NCBI GenBank assembly: GCA_020746835.1 | Contig: JAGPNK010000038.1 | Coordinates: forward strand, 1-64,000 | From: Stachybotrys elegans | Lineage: Eukaryota; Ascomycota; Sordariomycetes; Hypocreales; Stachybotryaceae | Reading direction: 5' to 3' | Length of the DNA: 64,000 bases | Shown: one piece after another, positions 54,801 through 64,000 of the stretch | Position numbering within the stretch: the stretch's first letter is position 1 | Layout: each line of letters opens with the position of its first letter | Position numbers and translations under genes: made by a program | Notes under the pieces: generated by a model | What the model was told of the DNA's origin: nothing | The model's input: the letters and a program-made list of their open reading frames with translations, nothing else | Databases searched by the model: none

Positions 54801-57800
54801 GTTCTCGTCAATTTCTCCTCGCCCGGATACAAATAAGACTACTTTCCTTCCTTCGGAGCTTATTGATCAACTGTTGCCGGAAGCTCGAGTCTTATCCTAC
54901 TCTATCTTCGCCAATGAAAGGGCAGGTAATGCGATCAAAGAACCACTTCCCAGCCTGGCTGGCGCTGAGGTGGAAATTGAAGAAATGAAAGGTCGCGGAG
55001 TAGGTGGTACTCTCGATGTAGTAGACGACGATGCGGCATTCGTCGCCACTACAGCCTCGATCTCTATTCCGAACTCATTCTGGTCGGCCTCCATAAAGAA
55101 AGAGGCCTTGGATCTTCTGGATTTCATTCGTTGGACCACTCCTGAGGGTGAAGATGGATCTCGAAGTAGGATCCTTGTGGCCGGATATGGATTCGGCGGG
55201 ATTGTGGTCAAACAGGTAGCTGTGTTGCATCATGTGTATCGAGAGCGATCTGACACGATACAGGCGATTATACTTGCAAACATGAATCCAAAGTATTATG
55301 AAGCTGCCTATCACATTTCCAAGCTTGTGGATATTCTCCCATACCTCTATCCCTAAGTTGTAACCGATTTCAGGTCTTCTTCTCCACACCCCATCGCTCA
55401 GATGAGAAGAGAGGGTGGGAAGAGGTTCTCCTGGACATGATCAGGGCCTCGAAGACGACCTTCCCCGGCAAGCTGTCGCAGATATTCTCTGCCCTCGTGA
55501 GCACAGTCTCTCATCTCTCTCATCTCTTCTACAGGTTCTCCGCCAAGTACCCCATTGCCAACTTCATTGAGGGGCAGGGCATATCTGCCGATCACCCGGT
55601 AAGAAAAGTCTCACAAGGCCGAGAGCCCATAAGCTGGCTTTGAAACGCTGACCGTGAGAACCAGGTAATAGGAAAGCTTGGGATATTTGATACCAACTTC
55701 GAAGACGTGGTAGTGAGGCAGGAGTCCAACTATAAGACCATATTGCTCTGTAGAGTAGATAATCTTGATAATCTAAAATCTTTCAGAGATCATTTTAGCC
55801 TGAATCAGAATCGAAACGACGGTACGTATACATACAAAATCCATCATGGTGTGCATCGCATCTCTAATACGGCTCCAGGCACTTTCGTTGGATACGAAGC
55901 AGAAGCGGAGATGCGGCAGTATTTTGAAACCTTGCAGGCTCTTTCCCGATCTCACTGTATAATGGACGAGACCAGAGCGCTACAGCAGTACGAAGACTTC
56001 ATCAACCTCAGAGACATACGCTCCGCTTCTCAAAAGCGTGGCTTCAACGAGCACCAGCGAAACAAACTCCATTCAGGTCGTTGGGCCGGGAGGATGTGGC
56101 AAAACGGCGGTACTCAAAGTGATTGTCTAACAAACCTTGCAAAAGTCACAGGTTATTTTCCTGGATAGCCGTCACCCCGCTGTCGGGCAGGATGCAAGCC
56201 TCTACACCCTACTTGCTTCTTATGTGAGGCAAGTTCTCTCCCAGCGGCCATCTCTCTTTCACTCAGTTAGAAAAATGGTTACTCAGCTAATCCGCCTCGA
56301 TGCTTGGACAGAGCAGAGCTTGTGTGTTCTCTTCAACGACTTGCTTTGCTGCTCCAGCCATCTCGAATTTCTGATTGTCATATATGACTACGAGAAATGG
56401 CCCAAGAACATACGCCTGTGGTGGTTTGAAGAGTTACAACAGCGATTGTTGCTCCATGAGACAAGATTCACGTTTGTGACGAGCAGTTATGGCCCCGTTA
56501 CGAACCTTGTAACTTCCAAGACGCACCTGCTGGACATGCATAAAAAGGACACAAAGTACCGGAAGAGATTCATACGAGCCAAGCTCGATAGCCTTCTCGA
56601 CCATGGATACGGCTCTGTTCTGCTCGGGCACGGACCTGTTACTGATCTCAAGAGCAGAGTGGTGTTGAAAGCTATGTCTTTTGAGGGCTCTTTAAAGACG
56701 GTCAGCGACTATCTCTCCTTGTTGTTCCAGAGCTTTCCCTTAACTACGGCGGATGCTATTAGCAACCGCATTGAGCCGAGCCCCGAGACAGAGTGTGACT
56801 TCTATAAGCAGGAGATATTGGCACTTGCCATGAAACATCCAGATGTCTTATTCTGGATCTCTTCGACTCTTTCGTGGATAATGTGGGCTGTGAGACCACT
56901 TTGCTTAGAAGAACTTGCCGTCGCCAATGCCATCAATCTCGATGCAGATGATCGGATCGATGATCCTGGAAACCCAGATGATGACAATCAGAGCAATTTT
57001 CTCCAAGACCCAGACGAGGGCGACGAGATCAATAATCCCAAATATTCAGGCGACAACAATCAGAGCGATTTCCTTGGGAGAGTATCCATGGATATGGCAA
57101 GCGACTTGAGAAAACATATGTCTGGCATAGTGACGGTGGCAAACAACCAGCCACGCATCGACAGTGTAGTTGCAAAGAAGAATCTCACCACGGAGCTGAA
57201 TCGAAACATCGCAGGCTCGATCTTATAGATCATATCAAGCTCATGAGGGTATACCTTACCTATGTTGAGTCTGTACTCACAAGTTCCGATGATAAGGGGA
57301 TGATGATGATGGAAAAGCAACCTCGGGCCAAGACAACTCTAACTCCAACGACAAACCCGAGGCAGAGGCAGAGACGAGCAAGACTGAAGTTCAGACTATT
57401 CCAGGGGAGACTTGTAACCAATTTCTGTCACACATCATCTGGAAAGATGGCAAGCACAGCCACCGTCAACCCAGGCTAGAGTTCTTGGACTACTAGTCGG
57501 TTCTGGCCAGTTCACTTCCTGCATATTGTCCCAGACTCCTCCTCCTACGAGTATCTGATAAAGGAGATAACCAACTTTCTCCAAGCCCTCACGGGCAAAT
57601 ATGGTTCAAAATCTACCTGCTCTGTCATGGCGACGCAGAAAATCCTCTCGAGCGGGTTGAAGAGGATGAACGAGATCCCCAGATGACTGAAACGGAGCCA
57701 CGTCCCGCCAAGGAGAAGAGCATTGTGATCCAACCTCAGTCTGCTCTTCATATGGCGTGCTATGTTGGCCTCACGACCGTCGCAAAGCTTTCCGGGTCTT

Positions 57801-60800
57801 TTGTGGATGCCGCGGAGCTTGACAAGCTTGAAGTGCGTCGCGGATGCTCGGAACGATACACATCTTCCTGGACGATGTTTCCTCTTATCGTTTGGTTTGT
57901 CTCATCGTGAATGACGACGCAGAGAGAATAAAATACTTACTACATCAGCCATCGGTAATGTCCAAATCTCATCCCCTTCACCAAGCAGCTTTCATGGGTA
58001 GTTTGAAGAGTTTTGAGTTGCTGTCCATCTTGTTGGATGACTCTACAGCACTCGACAATGAAGGAAAGACACCACTTCATATGGCGGCGGCCGGGGGTCA
58101 TACCACTATCATGATGTCGCTCCTAGGCGTTGGCGAGTCTAAGGATGAAATGAGAACTCTCAATCCGAGTTTGGTAAATAGACAAGACAATGATGGGCAA
58201 ACACCCCTCATCATCGCTACGAGTATGGCCCACGAAGGGGCGATTAAGTTCCTGCTCGAATGGGAGGCAAATGTCTCAATCCAAGATAGTTTCAGCAGAA
58301 CGACGTTTACTACGCAGTTCTCATGTGTCCTGCCATGGTCGAGAGTTCGGTATCATAAGACCTCGCCCAAGTCTGCGATCAAGACGGTTGTGCGGCGCTG
58401 CATCTCGCTGCTAGGTCTGGAAGCACCCGCGCGACGTCTGCCATGGAAGGAAGTGCCGAGCTGGAAGAGTTGCTTACTATGCAAGACAAGGCAAGCCGGA
58501 CTGCAATCCAGTATGCCGCTGAAGCTGGGAATATCCAGATTGTTCAGCAACTCATGCGATACCGAGATCGGATGGAGAAGGAGAATTACAGTCTGGCGGC
58601 AGAGCTTGCTGCTGCTGGGGGCATGTCGAAACCCTGCGTTGTCTGATGTCTATGGAAGATCAGCAATGCCCCGGTCGCATTCTGGTAGCTGCATCTAACG
58701 CCGGACAGCTCCTCACAGTGTGGTACGGCTTACAGGGACAATCGCCAGATACGACTTGGGAAGACAGGTTGCCGTTATGCCAGGCATCGGGTAAGGGCTA
58801 TATGGGAGTCGTACAGGCTCTACTCAATGCAGAAGCCTCCGTCACCCTAGCCGATTGGCAGCAAAAGACACCCTTACATCACGCAGCCGAGAATGGTATG
58901 TATGAGGTGGCAAAGCTGCTTCTCGATAGACAAGCCAAAGTCAACGCTCCTGATGCCGACAGGGAAACGCCTCTGCACGATGCGGCGAGGAAAGGTGACA
59001 TGACCACTATTAAACTCCTGCTCGAAAATAAGGCAGATATCGAGGCATGCTCGCGGACGGGCAAGAGAGCGCTGCATCTGGCCGTTACCAGGCCTGAGGC
59101 TGTCCAGGTCTTGCTTTCGAGCGGCGCGGACCCGAATTCTCTTGATAGCCTTGGCAATACTCCGCTGCACCTCGCTGCCCAGAAGGATTGCCCACAATCG
59201 GTTCGGCATCTTCTTGGCCACGGATCAATTGACCACTTGGGGGATGATCATGGCCGTACCCTACGCCAATAATTTGCAGATCGTTCGGGAGTTCTTCATA
59301 GGCAGTAAAGGGCGCGGAATATTGACGAAGGAACTGTCTTGGGCGATAAAGCAGGCTGCCTCGGTCGCCTTTGAATATCTTCTGGGTCCCAGCCAGCAAT
59401 CAGCGGACAACTACCAAGTCTCCAAGGGCGACGATGGGACCGAGGTGAGGCTTCTGCATGAGGCTGCAGCAGGAAGGTCGCCCAAGACTGTCGACTTGCT
59501 TCTACATTCAGGGGTTGACGTCGCTGTCCGGATTCAAGGTTCCAGCTCCATCCATGCTGCAGCCGAGTATGGACGCGAGGAAAACGTCCGTATTCTCTTG
59601 CGATACAAGGCCTCAGTGGATGTGCTGAACAGTAAGGCACAAACAGCTTTGCACGTAGCCGCCCGTTGGGATAGAGCGGGAGCGACGAGGGTCCTCCTCG
59701 AAGGGGGCGCCAATATCGACGCCCAAGACAATGACTCGCTGACGCCAGTATTCTTGGCCGCACAGGAACAAGCCGTCTCGCGGCAGACCTGACTGCGTCA
59801 CTCGCCAAAGCCTCATCGTATGTTATCAGGCCCGACTGCATCACTTGCCGAAGCCACATCGCAGAAGCCTTCCTATATATTCAGACGCCTAACGCTATAG
59901 CAGCATCTTCTAGACAATTATAGTAGCTAGAAAACTTTACTATCTACTATAGCTATAAGTATTAAGCTTTTCTTAGTTAAATTTTCTAACCAATTATTAT
60001 CTATCGATCTAATATTATCTTTATTATTATAGGGGGCCTCCTTGAAGTCACTGGTCTATATCCCATTGGGGCATACAAACAGGAAATCCCACATTCTTGG
60101 CCGCATACTGGGGCAACACAGAGAGCTTGAAGGTGCTTCTCGAGAACGAAATCAAGATATCCTACTGGATGGACGGCGATTCACGCCAGCGCCGACAGTC
60201 TGGAGGCCACAAAGCTGCTTGTTGCGGCCCAAGTCAACCCAAATCTTGCCAAAGACGATGGATGGACTGCTATGCACCTGGCAACCTCGTGGCAGCAGAA
60301 TTCTGTCTTGGAGTTTCTTCTTGAGAATGGAGGTGATCCGACACTGTCGAGACACCTCTCCATCTCGCTGTGAGCGGACACGATGTGAGGGCTGTAAAGG
60401 CTATTTTGAAGCATGGCGGGATAGGGTGCATCAACGCACAGACAGAGACAGGTAGCACGGCACTGCAACTGGCAGTGCACTGCTCTGACTGCAACGTCGA
60501 GACGACGCGGCTGCTCATCGAATACGGAGCTGACATAGACGTGCGGCTAAAGGAAGAGGAACAGGACCATTCGCTCTTGGCACTGGCAGTGGACTCTGGC
60601 ATCCAGCAGAAGCTCAAATCACTGCTCGAGCTGGAACACCACACATGGCACCTGGACGACCTGAAGCAGGCATATTGGAAGGCTGTAGATTCGCACTGCT
60701 AGGATGTGGCTGATAATTACGACGTCGAGGATTATGAGTATCCCAAAATGGTGAGGGCACTGGTGGAAAAGAACCGAGACCTCCTAGCCACGACATCGAC

Positions 60801-60951
60801 CACAGAAAACTGCGACGCACTGGAACTCTGTCTCAAAAAATCCGGTAAGCAGTGCGAGGAGGAGCCGTTTGCTATGCTCCTTGTTGAGCTCGGAATTAAC
60901 CCTCTGATACAGTACCTCCCGAGCGAGAAGTCGGCATGTCGTGACTAGATG
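54800..60951 (+). pseudogene. NLR-like receptor (hydrolase-NACHT-ankyrin), pseudogene
   Basis: One strand carries the parts of a large fungal NOD-like receptor in order. 54870-55350 is an alpha/beta-hydrolase-like N-terminal domain (LLPEARVLSYSIF, RILVAGYGFGGIVVKQVAVL). 56083-56109 is a P-loop, GPGGCGKTA, followed by a TAA at 56128 in its own frame. 56137-57228 is the remaining NACHT and helical part (SQVIFLDSRHPAVGQD). 57690-60700 holds about twelve ankyrin repeats (EGKTPLHMAAAGGH, DRETPLHDAARKGD, LGNTPLHLAAQKDC, KAQTALHVAARWDRAG). Frame changes at several places, the in-frame stop and a 331-bp insertion within one ankyrin repeat disable it. Such receptors act in non-self recognition and cell death. 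The full start exon was not found. Confidence 0.75.
59763..60093 (+). mobile_element. Retroposon-like repeat, copy D (longest, with target duplication)
   Basis: A 331-bp insert between two exact copies of TTCTTGGCCGCA (59751-59762 and 60094-60105). The duplicated bases encode FLAA of an ankyrin repeat that continues as YWGNTESLKVLLENE on the far side, so the empty site can be read directly. The 5' part holds two related ~45-bp units (GACTGCGTCACTCGCC / GACTGCATCACTTGCC). The 3' end is GGAAATCCCACA without a poly-A tail. No coding capacity. LINE- or SINE-type retroposition is inferred. Confidence 0.7.
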
Positions 60952-60959
60952 TCTCGAGC

Positions 60960-61690
60960 ACTGGAACTGAGGACCTGTAAGTCCAGTCAGACTTGTATAC
61001 CACCGCGCTATCCGCCCATACACCATTTGAGCACAACTTCACTAGCGTACCAGATGTAGCCGAGATCATGCGTATCTCGTTCTTTGTTGAGATATACACA
61101 GTGAAGGTTGCTATACCGGCGAGGCTATGGTAAGTAGAGTCTCAAGCATGAATAGAGTCGGAGGATTCATTCACTGCTCCTACCCTCAAGGATAGACTTC
61201 TCAGCTGTGTGATAGTATTTGTGGAAAGCACTCTCACTCTGGTGTCGCATGCCACCCGTCTTACTCTGCCTGCGACATGACTATGCGAGGTGTGACCAGC
61301 GCATATGAAACAGACATGGGTTTCACAAACATCAACTAGGATCATCATCACCAACAAACCAGGGGTATACAGCAGAGAGCAAATAGCGGTGTATGGTCGA
61401 GTAGACTATAAGAACGTACACAGGGAGATCCCCAGTTTCCCAGCTAAGCCTGCTCCAGTAAAGATAGAGCAGCACCACCACCGCGCTACTCGCAAGGTTG
61501 CAAGCCGCTCGTCGGGGCCGGCCGCGAGGGTCCTCTGCGCTGGTTTATGTTGTAAGGGCGCGGGTGGTTGGCTGGCGGGACACGCCGGGGCTGCTGCGTA
61601 TGTGGTTGTTTCTGCATGGGGATGCCGCTCTCTGGTCCCGGGGTCAGGCTTGTCCGCGGGGATGTTTTTGTTCTTTTTTCTGATTCTATC
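60960..61690. other. Intergenic between receptor relic and membrane-protein gene
   Basis: No gene is supported. 60950-61022 has a faint tRNA-like look on the minus strand. The rest has chance frames only. Confidence 0.4.
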
Positions 61691-61692
61691 TT

Positions 61693-63230
61693 TCATCTTG
61701 AGATGGGGTGTCGGGGTGCGGCGACGCTGTCTCTTTGAATCCCAGAGAGGATAGAGACAATGCCGAAGCCCTTGCTCACTGGCGTGCTCCTCATTACTGA
61801 GATGGCCAACATCAGTAGACTCGTTAGGAGAGGATAGACGGCCAGGACAAAATAAAGCGGCCAGCTCGCGCGCAATGTCGGCTTGATGGATATTGTCGTG
61901 TCTGTGACGCTGTAATGCGTCTCGTCATAGTCTTGGTTGGCAAGGGCAAATGCGGATCCCGGCTCGATCCAGCCATTCAGCCAGGTCATGCGGGACCAGT
62001 ACATGGCAGCAACGACGGTGGTGAACGTTGGCAAGGCCCAATCACTATCCGTGCCCAGTCTGTCGAAGATGCCAAGGAATTCGGCCAGCATGGGAATGTA
62101 CCATGTGCTGAAGGCTGGATACAACTGGGTGAATATACCCTGGTGCTTCTCTGGCAGCACGTCTTCAGTGCAACTACCGGCAAGGAGTCTTACCGTGGCA
62201 GCGGTGATGGAACAAGTACCTCGGCATTGCCGTCGAGTGGTGTTGAATTTGAAAGCGTTCTCCTCGAACCGAAGAGAGCCTTCCTGGCTGGAAGTTGGTA
62301 CGACTGCGAGGAATACCGAACTAGAGTTCGCGAGGAAGAATATGGACCAACCATTGAAGAGGTCAATCCAATCGAAATCGCCTGTCTCATAGTACGGCTC
62401 CCAGTAAGAGGCATCATCTCGAAAGTCGTTGGAACGACTCGTCAACTACCGTGACTGTCCCACGTACATCTGCATCGATCCTCCTTTCTTCGTTGAGGGA
62501 AAGTCCTCCTTGTATACTCTTGTCTGGGGGTGTCGAAAAGTGCAGTAGAAGTATTGGACAAGAGGAGCAGATTGAAGCCGAATGGCCTTGGGAGGGAAGG
62601 GAGAGGAGATGGAGTCCAACGGAGCCCTTGGGTAACGAACAGGGGCAGAGTCGCATTAACCATGAGGCTGATGCCGGTAGATCCCATATCCAGTATATCG
62701 TGAGGCGCCACGATGCCGTACATGCCGGCAGTACACTGTAGAGGGCGGCTGTTAGTCCCGCCGATGAAGCCTTTGTACGCCGCGCTCAGGCCAAGCGGTA
62801 AGCAAATGAACAGCAGGATAGTAAGCCACCACCCGAGGCTCGTGGACGGCTGAGAAAATTGATTGGTGAGGATGGCGTTGAAGTTCTGCAACTGCGATCT
62901 GCCGAAGCGTGCCTCGAAGCGTAGGAAGGCCATGTGTGCGATGCGACCGAAGCAGAGGCCCATGATGCTTAGCAGGAACCCCAGAATAATGAGCTGATTA
63001 GCGAAGCCCAAATTCCAGGCCAGGCTCGTACGTGGAGAGATGGCAGCGACGCCAGCAGCAAGACATGCAAAGCTCGCAAGCAGCGCGATGCAGTCGAGTA
63101 GGTCAACAGACTGGCTCTTGCGTGGGCATCCGAGGCACGTAGCATTTGGTTCGGCATCTGGCTGGGGTGATGATCCTCGCTGGGATCCACCGGCGGCTCA
63201 TGATCTTCAGCAAGTCGGACAGTCTTATTG
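61693..63230 (-). pseudogene. Multi-pass membrane protein of unknown function, frameshifted
   Basis: Minus-strand parts in order: a hydrophilic N-terminus (EFNKTVRLAEDHEPPVDPSE), membrane segments LLDCIALLASFACLAAGVAA and LIILGFLLSIMGLCFGRIAH then WWLTILLFICLPLGLSAAYK, an extracellular-looking region with GFNLLLLSNTSTALFDT, RIDADVRGTVTVVDES and YWEPYYETGDFDW, and a final membrane segment PLYFVLAVYPLLTSLLMLAI followed by GFGIVSILSG. This looks like a common fungal family of large membrane proteins without assigned role. The pieces lie in different frames, with shifts near 63080, 62530 (a C5 run) and 62430. They are too close for ordinary introns, so it is probably a pseudogene, though sequence error at the C-run cannot be excluded. 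Confidence 0.6.
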
Positions 63231-63429
63231 AACTCTAAATCAGCATTCGAGACATGGGAATAACGTCGTTAGCGCATCGATCTGCTTCGGTGGGAGGACC
63301 AGCACCAAGGCGAGGATGTTAAACAGCGTATCCACAAACCATTTATTGCCCATCAAGAAGGGGGTTATCGCTAGGTCATGTAGATTAGGCGTTTATGATT
63401 AATCTGTAAGTATCTAGACCAAGTCCTAT

Positions 63430-64000
63430 TTACATAAAAAGTAGCGCCGCAAAGCCAACCAGCATGACAGCCATCGAGACCTCAGCAGCAGAAGCAGCAT
63501 TTTCACCGTCGCCACCCTCGCCATCAGCAGCTGTATCGGGGCTCCCCTGAGGGGCTGGCTCCGAGCTCATAGCAGACGACACGGTAGTAGACGATGCGGC
63601 AGACGACGCAGTAGTGGGCGCAGTAGTGGATGCGGCAAACGACGAGGGATCCGGAAGCGTGATGCACGGGTTCTTGAAGATGTACTGCGAAATATTGCTT
63701 CCACACATTTCCACAAGAGTATTATCATACGTGCCGTTGCTGTAGATCCAGCAGTCTCCCGAATCCTCCAGCAAGCCACTAGCGCTGCTGGGGTTGAAGA
63801 CGGCGTAGTTGCACTCGTCGGCATCGGCGCACAAGTCCAGACACTTGCGCGCGTCAGTCGTGACTTGGCAGTTGTCCCCGCAGTCGTCCGGCGCCGGGTA
63901 GCCGCAGACCATGTCGGCAATAACCAACTCATCGAGGTCCGCCGGGACAGCGCAGTAGTCCTCGGCTGGGTAGCCCTCGCAGGTGTGGGGCTTGTCGTAG
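63430..64000 (-). CDS. PAN/apple-like, probably GPI-anchored surface protein (5' end outside window)
   Basis: Open from the window edge to the TAA at 63430, about 189 codons, start not included. Cys-rich modules CEGYPAEDYC and CGYPAPDDCGDNC are followed by KCLDLCADADECNYAVFNP and GDCWIYSNGTYD, which resemble a PAN/apple fold (paired Cys and a CW motif) that binds protein or carbohydrate. A Ser/Thr/Ala-rich stretch (~63660-63530) and a hydrophobic C-terminus (EVSMAVMLVGFAALLFM) preceded by small residues suggest a GPI anchor in the plasma membrane or wall. The first open ATG visible (63915) is internal, so the protein extends further left in its own reading direction. Confidence 0.7.
   Translation of the reverse strand, partial: YDKPHTCEGYPAEDYCAVPADLDELVIADMVCGYPAPDDCGDNCQVTTDARKCLDLCADADECNYAVFNPSSASGLLEDSGDCWIYSNGTYDNTLVEMCGSNISQYIFKNPCITLPDPSSFAASTTAPTTASSAASSTTVSSAMSSEPAPQGSPDTAADGEGGDGENAASAAEVSMAVMLVGFAALLFM

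Noticed and set aside
60950..61022. tRNA-like sequence on the minus strand (GGGCGGATAGCGCGGTGGTA.. with a weak B-box)
   Set aside because: The A-box-like part is good, but the 3' acceptor half does not pair with the 5' half and the T-arm is irregular. At most a relic; a covariance-model scan would decide.

Overview
The window looks like accessory, repeat-rich chromosome from a filamentous ascomycete (Pezizomycotina; a sordariomycete is my best guess, from protein families only). The grounds are short GT-AG introns (about 48-102 bp) with CTAAC/CTGAC-like branch points, TATA boxes about 60-100 bp upstream of start codons, fungus-specific families (Zn2Cys6 factors, HET, Clr5, GH55, FSH1 hydrolase, NACHT/ankyrin receptors), and very AT-rich blocks almost without coding capacity, the pattern left by repeat-induced point mutation (RIP). 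No bacterial, CRISPR or phage features were seen.

Layout. 1-3200 is an extreme AT-rich RIP block. 3.4-4.7 kb holds a broken Zn2Cys6 factor and a transporter tail. 4914-12259 (minus) reads as one 13-exon gene for a secreted ~2196-aa protein joining a GH55 glucanase to a complete subtilisin-like protease. A small secreted protein (14.2 kb) and a secreted epoxide-hydrolase-like enzyme (14.9-16.0 kb) follow. 17.3-20.4 kb is an intact HET-ankyrin-WD40 gene. 21.5-25.5 kb holds an amidase relic, AT-rich DNA and an LTR-like repeat. 25.8-27.4 kb carries two divergent genes for paralogous eight-cysteine secreted peptides. 28.7-30.2 kb is a Clr5-domain gene and 30.9-32.8 kb a nine-exon coiled-coil gene with a hydrophobic centre.

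32.8-43.5 kb is a gene graveyard: amidase, MFS transporter, Zn2Cys6 factor, aldehyde-reductase-like SDR and copper amine oxidase relics, mixed with LTR-like, foldback and duplicated sequences. 45.0-51.7 kb is an intact GC-rich group: a 14-TM-type MFS transporter, a dehydrogenase fusion, an FSH1 hydrolase and an alcohol-oxidase-like GMC flavoenzyme. 52.3-61 kb holds a broken HET gene and a broken hydrolase-NACHT-ankyrin receptor, the latter interrupted by a retroposon-like insert with a 12-13 bp target duplication. 61.7-63.4 kb is a frameshifted membrane protein, and the right edge cuts a PAN-like, probably GPI-anchored surface protein.

How the genes relate. The live genes fall into secreted enzymes or peptides acting outside the cell, self/non-self recognition genes, and one transporter-plus-oxidoreductase group that may be a small metabolic cluster. 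Several relics belong to amide or amine use (two amidases, an amine oxidase, possibly two permeases), suggesting lost nitrogen-scavenging capacity. Splice models were built by eye. Those called intact keep frame across every junction, and their summed coding length divides by three.
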